A DNA stretch of 42,992 nt, from assembly GCF_000955955.1 (NCBI RefSeq), contig NZ_JYJG01000061.1:1-42992 (forward strand). Reading direction: 5' to 3'. The position numbers and the translations under genes are program-made. The notes under the pieces are model-generated. The model was not told where the DNA came from and did no database searches. It saw only the letters and a program-made list of their open reading frames with translations. Of the stretch, positions 7,775 to 17,780 are shown piece by piece (the stretch's first letter is position 1; the number at the start of each line of letters is the position of its first letter). The stretch is from Lentzea aerocolonigenes. GTDB lineage: Bacteria; Actinomycetota; Actinomycetes; Mycobacteriales; Pseudonocardiaceae.

Positions 7775-8592
7775 TCAGGGAATGGTCTTGCCGCGCAACA
7801 TGATCTGCTTGGGTCGCATCAGCACGTCCGGGCGCTCAATCGGATCGGTGTCCTGTGCGACGACGTCCGTGAGCCCGTCGCCCACGAGCCCCGCAGCCTG
7901 AGCCAGGTGCGCGCGGTTCTCGGTTCTGTCCCGACAGCCGCCTTCAGCGGCGTCCTGGCTCTGATCGGTGGGTTGTCGGTTCAGGGAGTGGCCTTGCTGC
8001 GCAACATGATCTTCTTGGTCCGCAGCAATGCGTCCGCATCCTCGGTCGGATCCGGGTCGTATGCGACGACGTCCGTGCGCCCGTCGCCCACGAGCCCCGG
8101 CGGCCTGAGCCAGGTGCGCGCGGTTCTCGGTTCTGTCCCGACAGCTTCCACGGGCTTCCTGGCTCTGATCGGTGGGTTGTCGGTTCAGGGAATGGTCCTG
8201 CCGCGCAACACGATCGGCTTCGGCCACTACACGTCCGGTTGCTCCGTCGGATCGGCGTCGTACCCGACCACGTTCGCGAGCCGCTGGTCCACCGGCCCAG
8301 GCTGCCCGAGTCAGGTGCCGGCGGTCCGCGATCCTGTCCCGGCAGCCGCCTTCACCGGCGTCCCGGCTCTGATCGGTGGATCACCAGATCAGAGGATGGC
8401 CTTGCCGCGCAACACGATCAGCTCCGGCCGCGACAACACGTCCGGATCCTCCGTCGGATCCGCCGCATACCCGACCACGTCAGCGAACCCGCCATCCACC
8501 AGCCCCGGCAACCCGAGCCACGCCCGCGCCGTCCACGACCCGGCCCCGATCGCCGCCTCCACCGGCATCCCGGCCTTGATCAGCCAGGAGAT
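7775..8592 (-). repeat. Four tandem ~204-bp copies of the 3' end of the amidohydrolase gene
   Basis: The last ~68 codons of the amidohydrolase (about 8389-8592) are followed downstream by three more diverged copies: 8185-8388, 7981-8184 and 7775-7980. Spacing between equivalent stop codons is 204, 204 and 206 bp, so the unit is 68 codons. Each copy ends with the same stop and a decayed version of LRGKA (for example IMLRGKTIP and VLRGRTIP). The two copies furthest away share more text with each other than with the gene, as expected of serial unequal duplication. The copy at 8185 has an in-frame TAG. No start codon or promoter precedes any copy, so they are probably not translated. Confidence 0.85.
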
Positions 8593-9342
8593 CTCCCCGG
8601 CCAGCCGACCGCACGGCTTGTTGTCCGTCCCCGCCAGCACCGTCCCCCCGGCCTCGAAAGCCGCGCGCACAGTGGGGAACGCGTGCTCCCAGCCGGACCG
8701 GACCCACTCCTTCAACCGCGCGTCCGAGGACTTCTCGAGGTTCTCGATCGACTTCGCGAACGCCGAGAACGTGCGCACGAGCGCCGTCCCCTGCGCCGCC
8801 ATCCGCGGCAGAAGCGCATGATCCAGGTGCATCCCGTGCTCGAGACTGTCCGCGCCGGCCAGCACGGCGTTGCGGCAGCTCTCAGCGGTCTGGCAGTGCA
8901 CCGCGACGCGCCCACCCGCGGCGTGCACCGCGTCGACCGTCGCCGTCAGCACGTCCAACGGCACCGGCGGATCATCGGGCATCCAGTCACCGATGACCTT
9001 GCGCCACCCGAACGCGGCCTCCTCGACCGCGGCGGCGGGAAGCTCGGACTCCTCGACCCGCCTGCCCGCGCCGGGGAAGAACCGCCCCGGCGTGGCCAGC
9101 CACTGACCACTCCGGACCAGTCGCGGCAGGTCGGGATCATCAGCCCTGTCCCGCACCGGATCCGCCGAGCCGGGCGACCGCACCGTCAACACCCCGGCGG
9201 CGCGGTGAGCGAGCATGTGCTGCCGGAACACCTCGTGCGAGTAGGCATCGTCAGGAGCCTCGATCCCGGGATGCGAGTGCACGTCGACCAGGCCCGGCAG
9301 CAACCAGAGTCCGTCCGAAGTGGACGAACCGGAAGCGCGCAA
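8389..9342 (-). CDS. Metal-dependent amidohydrolase, possibly start-defective
   Basis: 317 residues when read from TTG at 9342. The TIM-barrel metal-site residues are all present: HxH in LLPGLVDVHSHPG, the Lys in WRKVIGDW, His in GGRVAVHCQT, His in DSLEHGMHLD and Asp in VLAGTDN. The family normally has an N-terminal beta-sandwich of about 40 residues before HxH. In this frame that text continues upstream (RIWGIALP and SFVVSGERL) to position 9408, where the codon expected to be ATG is ACG, and no ATG/GTG/TTG occurs in between. The gene may therefore start at TTG 9342 with a shortened front, use a rare ACG, or be newly broken. It lies 9 bp past the katG terminator hairpin and its 3' end has been duplicated three times downstream. 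Substrate unknown. Confidence 0.7.
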   Translation of the reverse strand: MRASGSSTSDGLWLLPGLVDVHSHPGIEAPDDAYSHEVFRQHMLAHRAAGVLTVRSPGSADPVRDRADDPDLPRLVRSGQWLATPGRFFPGAGRRVEESELPAAAVEEAAFGWRKVIGDWMPDDPPVPLDVLTATVDAVHAAGGRVAVHCQTAESCRNAVLAGADSLEHGMHLDHALLPRMAAQGTALVRTFSAFAKSIENLEKSSDARLKEWVRSGWEHAFPTVRAAFEAGGTVLAGTDNKPCGRLAGEISWLIKAGMPVEAAIGAGSWTARAWLGLPGLVDGGFADVVGYAADPTEDPDVLSRPELIVLRGKAIL

Positions 9343-9416
9343 CCGTTCCCCGGAAACGACGAACGAGACCGGCGCGCGCGACGGCAGAGCGATCCCCCAG
9401 ATCCTCGTGGAAACGA

Positions 9417-9452
9417 CGGTACCCCAGGCCGGGGGAGTGGCCTGGGGTACCG
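9417..9452. terminator. Strong hairpin terminator after katG
   Basis: A perfect 14-bp stem (CGGTACCCCAGGCC and its complement) around an 8-nt G-rich loop, starting 13 bp past the katG stop. There is no U-tract, which is common for actinobacterial terminators. It should insulate the amidohydrolase from katG transcription. Confidence 0.85.
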
Positions 9453-9465
9453 GAACAGAACCAGA

Positions 9466-11715
<2,250 letters not shown>

Positions 11716-12150
11716 TCAGGAACTTTTCGCGGCGGTCGTGCACTCGGGGCAGGTGCCCCAGTAGATGACCTCGGCTTCGTCGATGACGAACCCGTGGTCG
11801 TCGGATGCGTCCAGGCAGGGCGCGGCGCCGGTGGCACAGTCGACGTCGGCGATCGCCCCGCAGGTCCTGCACACGACATGGTGGTGGTTGTCCCCGACGC
11901 GCGCCTCATACCGCGCTACCGACCCCTGGGGTTCGATGCGTCGCAACAGGCCGGCTCCGGTCAACGCGCGGAGCACGTCGTAAACGGCCTGATGAGAGAC
12001 CGCGCCGAGGTTCTGACGCACGACACCGATGATCGAGTCCGTGTCGGCGTGCGGGTGTTCGTGCACCGCGGACAGCACAGCTATCCGCGGAGCCGTCACC
12101 CGAAGTGACACTCCACGCAACATGCGCTCGAAGTCGGAAGCCGTGGGCAC
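11716..12150 (-). CDS. furA: FurA-type peroxide/iron-responsive repressor
   Basis: 144 residues from GTG at 12150. Known FurA proteins begin (M)[12 protein letters not shown] exactly as here, and a longer start at TTG 12186 would fall within the operator. The winged helix contains [20 protein letters not shown] and [15 protein letters not shown]. The metal region has [12 protein letters not shown] and, near the end, WGTCPEC; the CxxC pairs suggest a structural zinc site, and the His-rich strand a regulatory metal site. In mycobacteria and streptomycetes this protein represses furA-katG and releases on oxidation. The operator match and the 18-bp gap to katG support the same role here. Confidence 0.93.
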   Translation of the reverse strand: MPTASDFERMLRGVSLRVTAPRIAVLSAVHEHPHADTDSIIGVVRQNLGAVSHQAVYDVLRALTGAGLLRRIEPQGSVARYEARVGDNHHHVVCRTCGAIADVDCATGAAPCLDASDDHGFVIDEAEVIYWGTCPECTTAAKSS

Positions 12151-12167
12151 GGGGGCTACCCTGCCGT

Positions 12168-12190
12168 CTTTTCTGGAGTGAGTCAAGTTA
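12168..12190 (-). promoter_or_regulatory. FurA operator/promoter of furA-katG
   Basis: On the minus strand the text ACTTGACTCACTCCAGAAAAG lies 18 bp upstream of the furA GTG. From memory it closely matches the mycobacterial FurA box (CTTGACT then TTCCAGAAAAG). TTGACT also serves as a -35-like element. The transcript would have a very short leader. Confidence 0.7.
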
Positions 12191-12217
12191 ACGAACGATG
12201 CAATTCACTCGACCGGG

Positions 12218-13612
12218 TCATCGCCTCGTGGCGGCCACGGCGTCGGCCAACCGCCGCACGCCCTCGGCGAGCACGTGCTCAGGTGCTCCGCCGTAGGTCA
12301 AACGGAGAAAACAGCCCTGCGGTTCAGCGGCGAACCACGGCCTGCCGGGGAACACCACGACATCGCGGGCTGCCGCGGCCGCCGTCAGCTCCAGATCGTC
12401 CACGCCGTCCGGCAACTTCGCCCACAGGTGCAGGCCGCCCGACGACCGCGCGACCTCGAACTCCGGCAGGTGCTCGCGGACCTCGCGGGCCAGCGCGTCA
12501 CGCCGGATCCTCAAGGACTGCTGCAGCGTGCGCAGGTGCCGGCGCCACACCGGCGACGTCACGAAGTCGATCGCCGCCTCCTGCAAGGGCCCGGCGACGT
12601 AGAGGTCCTGCCGCGACCGCGTGTTCTTCAGCCGGATGCCCGCCGGCCCGCGCGCCCCGATCACGGCGACGCGCAGCCCCGGCGCGGCCACCTTCGTCAG
12701 TGACCGCACGTAAACGACGTGCCCGTCGGCGTCCTGCGAGGCCAGCGTCGGCGGCGCGGTGCCGTCGATCGTGAAGCCGCGCGCCCAGTCGTCCTCGATG
12801 AGGAACGCGCCGGCCTTGCGGACGATCTCCATGACCTCGGGCCGTCGTTCCTCGGTGAGGACGGCGCCGTGCGGGTTCGCGTGCAGCGGCTGGCAGTAGA
12901 AGAGCTTCGCGTTGGTGCGCTCGAACGCGGCTTTCAGGAGATCGGGCCTGACCCCTTCCTGGTCCGCCGGCACTGGAACGACCTTGAGCCCGGCATCTCT
13001 GGCCGCCGCGATCGCACCGAGGTACGTCGGCGACTCGACGAGCACGGCGTCGCCTCTCTCGGCGAGCCCGCGGAACACCGTCGCGAGCGCCTCCTGCGCG
13101 CCCGCGCACACCGTCATGTCGCCTGCCCTGAGCTCGCCGCCCGCCTCCTTCGCGAACCAGGCGCGCAGCTCCTCCTTGCCCTCGACCGGCACCCGCCCCC
13201 ACGACGCGGGCCTGCGCGCCGCTCTGGTGAGCGCGGCGCCGAGTGCGTCCGTCGGCTGCAGGTCGGGGTCGAGATAGCCGCTGGAGAGGGGGATGACCTC
13301 GGGCTTCGGCACCGCGACGAGGTTGGCCACGAGGTCCTCGCCCGGCCTGCCCTCGCCGAGCGCGACCGCCTGCCACGACAGGTCTTGGCTGCGTGTCGTG
13401 GTGCGCTGGGCGATGTAGCTGCCTCGGCCCGGCCGCACCTCGACGAGACCTTCCGCGGTGAGGTGCTGGATCGCCTGCTGCACCGTCGCGGGCGAGGCGC
13501 GGTGCTTCGTCATCAGGTCGCGCACCGACGGCATCCGATCGCCCGCGCGCCCGGCCTGTGCCGCTGCTCTCAGGTCCTCGATAACGCGGACGGCTGCGTT
13601 ATCCTCATTCAT
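12218..13612 (-). CDS. MocR-type (GntR-aminotransferase fusion) transcriptional regulator
   Basis: 464 residues from ATG at 13612. Residues 1-75 form a GntR winged helix (DRMPSVRDLMTKHRASPATVQQAIQHL and VRPGRGSYIA). Residues about 110-460 form a fold-type I aminotransferase domain with AGAQEALATVF, the tight loop FYCQPLHANPHGAVLT, the Asp of LIEDDWARG and the PLP Lys in YVRSLTKVAAPGLR. MocR proteins use PLP or its adducts as effectors rather than acting as enzymes. It is divergent from an EamA exporter with overlapping start codons, a common regulator-target pairing, so it probably controls that exporter and itself through the GTTATC dyad inside its own 5' coding region. Confidence 0.9.
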   Translation of the reverse strand: MNEDNAAVRVIEDLRAAAQAGRAGDRMPSVRDLMTKHRASPATVQQAIQHLTAEGLVEVRPGRGSYIAQRTTTRSQDLSWQAVALGEGRPGEDLVANLVAVPKPEVIPLSSGYLDPDLQPTDALGAALTRAARRPASWGRVPVEGKEELRAWFAKEAGGELRAGDMTVCAGAQEALATVFRGLAERGDAVLVESPTYLGAIAAARDAGLKVVPVPADQEGVRPDLLKAAFERTNAKLFYCQPLHANPHGAVLTEERRPEVMEIVRKAGAFLIEDDWARGFTIDGTAPPTLASQDADGHVVYVRSLTKVAAPGLRVAVIGARGPAGIRLKNTRSRQDLYVAGPLQEAAIDFVTSPVWRRHLRTLQQSLRIRRDALAREVREHLPEFEVARSSGGLHLWAKLPDGVDDLELTAAAAARDVVVFPGRPWFAAEPQGCFLRLTYGGAPEHVLAEGVRRLADAVAATRR

Positions 13613-13634
13613 GAGAGCCAAGAGTAACGTTATC
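13580..13634. promoter_or_regulatory. Candidate MocR operator with GTTATC half-sites
   Basis: GATAACGC-N8-GCGTTATC (13580-13603) is a perfect inverted repeat, and TAACGTTATC at 13625-13634 adds a further site on the other side of the two start codons. A fourth GCGTTATCGC occurs about 150 bp into the exporter gene. The sites flank both starts symmetrically, which suits a dimeric GntR-type regulator controlling both genes. The DNA also encodes the first codons of both proteins. Confidence 0.6.
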
Positions 13635-14525
13635 GCGCCCGCAGGGGTAACACTCGGCGCTTTGGGTGTGCTGGGCTTCAGCTTCTCCCTGCCCGCAACC
13701 CGCCTGGCAGTGGCCGGACTCGACCCGTGGTTCGTCGCCTTCGGCCGCGCCCTGGTCGCCGGTCTGCTGGCCGTCGGGTACCTGGCGTTATCGCGCGCCC
13801 CGCTCCCGTCGGTAACGCAGATCCGCCGCCTGGTCGTCGTCGCGCTGGGCATCGTGGTCGGCTTCCCGCTCTTCACCTCTCTGGCGCTCACCACCCAAAC
13901 CTCGGCCCACGGCGCCGTGGTGATCGCCGTGCTGCCGATGTCCACCGCGATCTGGGCGGTCCTGCGCGCCTCCGAACGCCCGCCTCGCGCCTTCTGGCTC
14001 TCCAGCGGCGCGGGTCTGCTGGCAGTGCTGGCGTTCGTGGCGAGCGGCGGTGGCTTCTCGGGTTCCCTGAGCCTGGCCGACGCCTACCTGCTGATCGCGG
14101 TCGTGTTGTGCGGCCTGGGTTACGCCGAGGGCGGCGCACTGTCCCGCGAACTCGGCGGCGCCCGCACGATCTGCTGGGCCCTGGTCGTCTCGCTGCCGGT
14201 GACGGTGCCGGTTTCGTGGTACACAGCGGACTTCTCGCGCGCTACAGGCGTCGTCTGGCTCAGTTTCGCTTACGTGGCACTGATCTCGATGTTCCTGGGC
14301 TTCTTCGCCTGGTACGCGGGCCTGGCCGCGGGCGGTGTCGCCAAGATCGGCCAAATCCAGCTGGCACAACCGGTTCTGACCCTGATCTGGTCAGCGCTGG
14401 TGCTGGGCGAACCAGTCGGCTGGCCGGCCCTCGCCACCGCCGCGGTCGTACTGGTCTGCGTCGTGCTGACCCAACGCAGCCGCGTCACACCGACGAAGGC
14501 CTTAGCGGATCAACCAGCTCGCTGA
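13611..14525 (+). CDS. EamA/DMT-family drug-metabolite exporter
   Basis: 304 residues from ATG at 13611, forming ten predicted membrane helices as two EamA repeats. The first begins VTLGALGVLGFSFSLPATRLA and ends near VLAFVASGGG; the second starts at LADAYLLIAVVLCGLGYAEGG and ends at VVLVCVVLTQRS. The QIQLAQPVLTLIWSALVLGEP motif near the end is typical. Such exporters move amino acids or related metabolites out of the cell. The start codon shares two bases with the start codon of the divergent MocR gene, so at least one transcript must be leaderless or start inside the other gene. The 3' end overlaps the SUFU gene by 41 bp. Confidence 0.9.
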   Translation: MRAKSNVIAPAGVTLGALGVLGFSFSLPATRLAVAGLDPWFVAFGRALVAGLLAVGYLALSRAPLPSVTQIRRLVVVALGIVVGFPLFTSLALTTQTSAHGAVVIAVLPMSTAIWAVLRASERPPRAFWLSSGAGLLAVLAFVASGGGFSGSLSLADAYLLIAVVLCGLGYAEGGALSRELGGARTICWALVVSLPVTVPVSWYTADFSRATGVVWLSFAYVALISMFLGFFAWYAGLAAGGVAKIGQIQLAQPVLTLIWSALVLGEPVGWPALATAAVVLVCVVLTQRSRVTPTKALADQPAR

Positions 14526-15078
14526 TCCCGGCGCGGTCGAACGCCTCGATGAGCGCCCCCGACCCCTTCTCGATCTTCAACCGGATCTCGGCAGGATGCA
14601 GCGGGACTACGGCAAGCAGACTGATCTTGCCGTCGATCTCGCGCGCCTCCGCGGTTCGCACCTTGATCATCGGCGTGACGACCATGCCCGCGAACTCGGT
14701 GTTCGGCGCGTAAGGCACCGCCGGATCCCCGTTGGGCAGCAGGTGCCAAGGCCCGAGCCACGTTTCGTTCTCGCGCGGGAACGCCGCCAGGTACTTGAGC
14801 AGGTGCACGGGCCACGACTCGTCGGCCGTGAGGTCGTCGATCGGCCAGTCCGCCGGCAACGCCATCATCAACTCGACGAACGGGTTCGCCCCGTCCGGCG
14901 CGACCATGGGTTCGTCGCTCATGCCCTCGGTGACCAGCGTCCGGTGAGGACGCTCCTCGGTAGGCCCGGCCACCAGCACGTGCACCCCGGTCGACGGCAT
15001 CGCGTGGAACACGAACTCGATCGGCCCGAAGTGCTGCTCGACGTGCCGCTCAACGGCGTCGTACCCCAGCTCACTCAT
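14485..15078 (-). CDS. SUFU (suppressor of fused)-domain protein
   Basis: 197 residues spanning a single SUFU domain: HVEQHFGPIEFVFHAMPSTGVHVLVAGPTEERPHRTLVTEGMS, then PFVELMMALPADWP, WPVHLLKYLAAFPRENETWLGPWHLLPNGDP and a C-terminal strand set ending VPLHPAEIRLKIEKG. Bacterial SUFU proteins are widespread, often linked to polymorphic toxin immunity, but many are solitary with no known role. No toxin gene is adjacent here, so an immunity role is not supported. ATG at 15078; convergent 41-bp overlap with the exporter gene. Confidence 0.85.
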   Translation of the reverse strand: MSELGYDAVERHVEQHFGPIEFVFHAMPSTGVHVLVAGPTEERPHRTLVTEGMSDEPMVAPDGANPFVELMMALPADWPIDDLTADESWPVHLLKYLAAFPRENETWLGPWHLLPNGDPAVPYAPNTEFAGMVVTPMIKVRTAEAREIDGKISLLAVVPLHPAEIRLKIEKGSGALIEAFDRAGISELVDPLRPSSV

Positions 15079-15150
15079 GGCCGCAGAGCCTAGGGCTCCG
15101 GAATCAGCTCAGGGTCCGGAATTGTCAGACCTTCCTGCCATCCTCGGTTC

Positions 15151-15678
15151 ATGCCGATCGAGGTGGCGAGCAAGCGCCGCAAGCAGACCCGCCAGGGCGC
15201 CGTGGTCATCGACGTGACCTCGCGCGGCCCTGATCCCTGGGTGCGCTTCAGCCCGTTCTACCCGCACGGCGGCATCCCGGTGCCGATGTCGCCAGGTGTT
15301 CTCAGCGCCTCGGTGGAAGGCGTGTGGCAGGCGTTGAAGGTCTTCGAGAGCTCCGATGTGGACGCGTCCAAGCTCGCGGTGACCTCCATGAAGGGCTTGA
15401 AGCGCACGGTCCGCCGCTTCGGTCCGGTGCGCGGTCACCGTGCGGGCCTGGACGGCGACCATCTCCTCGACTACCGCACGGCGCGCCACGAGATCTACTT
15501 GCCGACGTATCGCTGGGTCTTGGAGAACCGCCTGCAAGATCTCGTTTCGGAGTTGTGTCACTTAGCGGAGTCGGAGGCTGTCGTGCTGCTCGACTACACG
15601 ACGAACGGCGACCCTGGCGACCTCAAGACCCCGCTGTCACATGCTGCTCTGATCGCCGCCCACTGCACGAACGGGTGA
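15151..15678 (+). CDS. Conserved actinobacterial protein of unknown function
   Basis: 175 residues, ATG at 15151, no signal peptide or membrane segment. The basic N-terminus (MPIEVASKRRKQTRQGAVV) is followed by a conserved-looking block with VTSRGPDPWVRFSPFYPHGG, then VEGVWQALKVFESSDVDASKL and a middle region rich in Arg (KRTVRRFGPVRGHRAG). The C-terminal third (EIYLPTYRWVLENRLQDLV to LLDYTTNGDPGDLKTPLSHAALI) resembles a helical domain ending in an acidic loop. I recall similar proteins in streptomycetes as a DUF (possibly DUF6939) but am not sure. It is divergent from the SUFU gene across 72 bp. Confidence 0.6.
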   Translation: MPIEVASKRRKQTRQGAVVIDVTSRGPDPWVRFSPFYPHGGIPVPMSPGVLSASVEGVWQALKVFESSDVDASKLAVTSMKGLKRTVRRFGPVRGHRAGLDGDHLLDYRTARHEIYLPTYRWVLENRLQDLVSELCHLAESEAVVLLDYTTNGDPGDLKTPLSHAALIAAHCTNG

Positions 15679-15722
15679 TGTTCGTCCTGATCCACGCGTG
15701 ACGCCCTCTAGTAGGTGTCACA

Positions 15723-15738
15723 AAAGCATGGTCATCTT
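15723..15738. repeat. Shared 16-bp element AAAGCATGGTCATCTT, copy 1
   Basis: Identical 16 bp occur at 36652-36667, also in a gene-poor gap. Text on either side is similar in composition but diverges. On the minus strand it reads as AAGATGACCATGCTTT. Confidence 0.7.
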
Positions 15739-15789
15739 TCTCCCGCAGGAATGCGGAACGCGGGGGCGGCCGGACCTGGACCACGGCCG

Positions 15790-15905
15790 GGCCGAGTTGG
15801 ATCCCGGTCGTGCTGGATGTCGGCAGTGGATGTCGGCCGAGTTGGATCTCGGTCGTGCTGGATCTCGGCCGAGTTGGATCCCGGCCGAGTTGGATCCCGG
15901 CCGGA
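15790..15905. repeat. 16-bp minisatellite, about seven units
   Basis: Tandem units of GGCCGAGTTGGATCCC and the variant GGTCGTGCTGGATCTC run from 15790 to 15898, with one 13-bp unit at 15822-15834 and a partial unit at the end. The two variants partly alternate, hinting at a 32-bp higher-order period. Sixteen is not a multiple of three, so translation in any frame gives a 16-residue period by chance; no ribosome site precedes it. Confidence 0.85.
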
Positions 15906-16150
15906 CGGCCCTGGCCAAAGCCCAGGCCGGCGGGCGATCGGCGCCGGGTTGCCGCCGTGGGCGTTGCTCACGCCGGTGCTGTCGCCGGCGAGTGCGAGGA
16001 GTGATGTGTCGCCCGAGGCCGGGCCGGTCGTCACGGATTCGGAGCACCCGGCAACGCAGCGGTACCGCGTTGTCGTCGCGGTGGCACGGTTGATCAAACC
16101 GCGGCGTTGGGCGGACTTATACTGCTGCCCTTCGGCTTTGGGGGTCGGCA

Positions 16151-16498
16151 GTGGCGACATCGGAGAAGCAGCTCCGCAAGATCGTGGACGCGCTCGCCGA
16201 GGTGAAGCGGACGTCCGGCAGCTCGTACGACAGCCTGAAGGTGCGGGGCAAGGTGTTCGCGTACTTCTGGCCGCGCACGCAGACCGTCGGGCTGAAGCAG
16301 ACGTTGTCCGAGCAGCTGGCGCTTGTCGCTGAGCGGCCGGACGTCTTCGAGGTGCAGTTCACCGCGGGTGGCTTCGGCTGGGTCGTGGTGTACCTGGAGG
16401 GAATCGAGGCCGACGAGCTCGCGGAGCTGGTGTTCGAGGCGTGGCGGTTGTCGGCGCCGGAGGATCTGGTGGCCCAGGTGCCGGACCTCGCGCGATGA
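16151..16498 (+). CDS. MmcQ/YjbR-family protein
   Basis: 115 residues from GTG at 16151. The MmcQ/YjbR fold is recognised from an N-terminal helix with IVDALAEVKRTSGSSYDSLKVRGKVFAYFW, the strand pair TVGLKQTLSEQLALVAE and VFEVQFTAGGFGWVVVYL, and a final helical segment with DELAELVFEAWRLSAPEDL. These small cytoplasmic proteins have a DNA-binding-like double-wing shape, but their function is mostly unknown. A TATACT box at 16118-16123 is the probable -10 element. The gene stands alone and converges with the hypothetical gene ending at 16614, one of few convergent pairs here that do not overlap. Confidence 0.8.
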   Translation: MATSEKQLRKIVDALAEVKRTSGSSYDSLKVRGKVFAYFWPRTQTVGLKQTLSEQLALVAERPDVFEVQFTAGGFGWVVVYLEGIEADELAELVFEAWRLSAPEDLVAQVPDLAR

Positions 16499-16613
16499 CC
16501 AGGGGTGAGTTCGAGTTGCTCCGGACGACCTGAAGCGTGCGACGGGGTTCGCGCGACGGCTTCGGGTTCTTGTGGGACGGCGGGGGCGGCGTGCTGCGCC
16601 TGTGGGAGTCCGG

Positions 16614-17780
16614 TCAGGGGTGACGCAGGTCCAGCCGCGAACCGTCGGCGAACGTCAGCCGCACGATCGGCTGCACGGGCAAGCTTGCGCCCACGTAAGG
16701 GGTTTCCAGTCGCACGGCGTTGCGCGGGAACTCCGCGAACGTCGTGAAGACGCTGGACGGCTTGGCCTCGAACAGATGCGTCGGATAAACCACGGCGACG
16801 CGCTGGTCGCTCACCGCCAGCCGCCCGTTGCCGCGGCTGAAGGCGAAGTGGTCGGCCAGCTGCACGGCCATTGAGGACGCACCGGGCGCTTCGACCCAGT
16901 AGCCGAGCGTCGGGTCGTCGGGCCAGTCCGGCGGTGACGGCGGTGCGGGGAGTGGCCACCGCAGCTTGTCGAGGGAGAGCGGAGGCATTGCGCCCACAGG
17001 ACTCCACGGCACCTGCAGCGACCCGCCGACGACACCGCCCACGTAGCCGACGACCGGCGGCAGGCCTAGGACGAGGTTTTCGCCGCGCCGCAGCCAGTGC
17101 TTGGTCAGCTCCTTCTCGACGATCTTGTCCTGAGCGGGAGCAGGAGGGGGCACCAGGAACTCGAAGCCCGAACCATCGACCAGCACGACCCGCACGGACG
17201 GACCGAACTGGACGTCGGCGATCTGAGCGCGCGGAATCTCGGCGGTCACCTGGTAGTCCGGCACCGCGATCGGCTCGCCCTCCACGTGCTCGCCGAACTT
17301 GCGGCGGTTGTCCGTGAGGATCTTGCCGACGTCCTTGCCGAACCCGATCGCCTTGCCCAGGAACGACTTCGGCTCCGGTTCCGCAGGAGCCTCCACGGTG
17401 ACCCGATGGGCGATCACCAGACGAGTAGACGTCAAGGCCCACAACCGGTTCTGCCGTCCGCCGGGCGAGAGTCCCGACACCGCCCGCACCGCGAGCGACG
17501 AACCGGAAGGCCCGAAGACCACATGATCGGCCTCAGGAGCCTTGTCGTCGCCCGAATCCCCGCCGCCGCCCACAAAGGTCAGCGCGAGATCGCCCGCTCC
17601 CCGGCCCACCGCCGACAGGCCTCGGGTGAGCACCGATTTGCTCGGTGCGCCGAGCTTGTCGAGGCCGTCGACGGCGTAGTAGAAGGTCTGCCGGTACATC
17701 GCCCACTGCAGGGTCTCGCCGGCCCGGCAGACGTGCTGCCGGGCGACGTGACCTGGGCCGAGTGGTGCCGAGAAGATCAC
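16614..17780 (-). CDS. Hypothetical protein of the YbaB/WXG operon
   Basis: 388 residues, not recognised. The N-terminus (QTFYYAVDGLDKLGAPSK) is followed by a Gly-rich loop (FVGGGGDSGDDKAPE). A region with two PH-like strand sets follows, around LWALTSTRLVIAHRVTVEAP and YQVTAEIPRAQIADVQFGPS with VVLVDGSGFEFLVPPP; such 'value computed, then AxxDxR' patterns resemble bacterial PH domains. A Pro-rich linker (LPAPPSPPDWPDDP) precedes a last strand-rich part ending LTFADGSRLDLRHP. No signal peptide. GTG start overlaps the TGA of the WXG-like gene by 4 nt (GTGA), so its translation is coupled, and it probably works with that protein as chaperone or partner. Confidence 0.6.
   Translation of the reverse strand: MIFSAPLGPGHVARQHVCRAGETLQWAMYRQTFYYAVDGLDKLGAPSKSVLTRGLSAVGRGAGDLALTFVGGGGDSGDDKAPEADHVVFGPSGSSLAVRAVSGLSPGGRQNRLWALTSTRLVIAHRVTVEAPAEPEPKSFLGKAIGFGKDVGKILTDNRRKFGEHVEGEPIAVPDYQVTAEIPRAQIADVQFGPSVRVVLVDGSGFEFLVPPPAPAQDKIVEKELTKHWLRRGENLVLGLPPVVGYVGGVVGGSLQVPWSPVGAMPPLSLDKLRWPLPAPPSPPDWPDDPTLGYWVEAPGASSMAVQLADHFAFSRGNGRLAVSDQRVAVVYPTHLFEAKPSSVFTTFAEFPRNAVRLETPYVGASLPVQPIVRLTFADGSRLDLRHP

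Larger units (their letters stand above)
15679..16150. other. 472-bp intergenic stretch with a shared element and a minisatellite
   Basis: No gene is supported. It holds a 16-bp element also found near 36.65 kb (15723-15738), a 16-bp-unit tandem repeat (15790-15905) and, near the end, a TATACT -10-like box at 16118-16123 that could serve the MmcQ-family gene starting at 16151. Confidence 0.6.

Noticed and set aside
7775..8592. CRISPR or insertion sequence in the repeat region
   Set aside because: Units are 204 bp, adjoining without spacers, and clearly derive from the amidohydrolase 3' end; no terminal inverted repeats or transposase.
12151..12186. Longer FurA starting at TTG 12186
   Set aside because: The added residues come from the operator and promoter text; known FurA proteins begin at the GTG chosen.
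14485..15078. Immunity protein of a polymorphic toxin (SUFU domain)
   Set aside because: No toxin gene with pretoxin or Rhs domains is adjacent; a solitary role is equally possible.
15790..15905. Coding repeat protein
   Set aside because: A 16-bp unit gives frame rotation and no ribosome site or conserved start precedes it; both strands read open only because of base composition.
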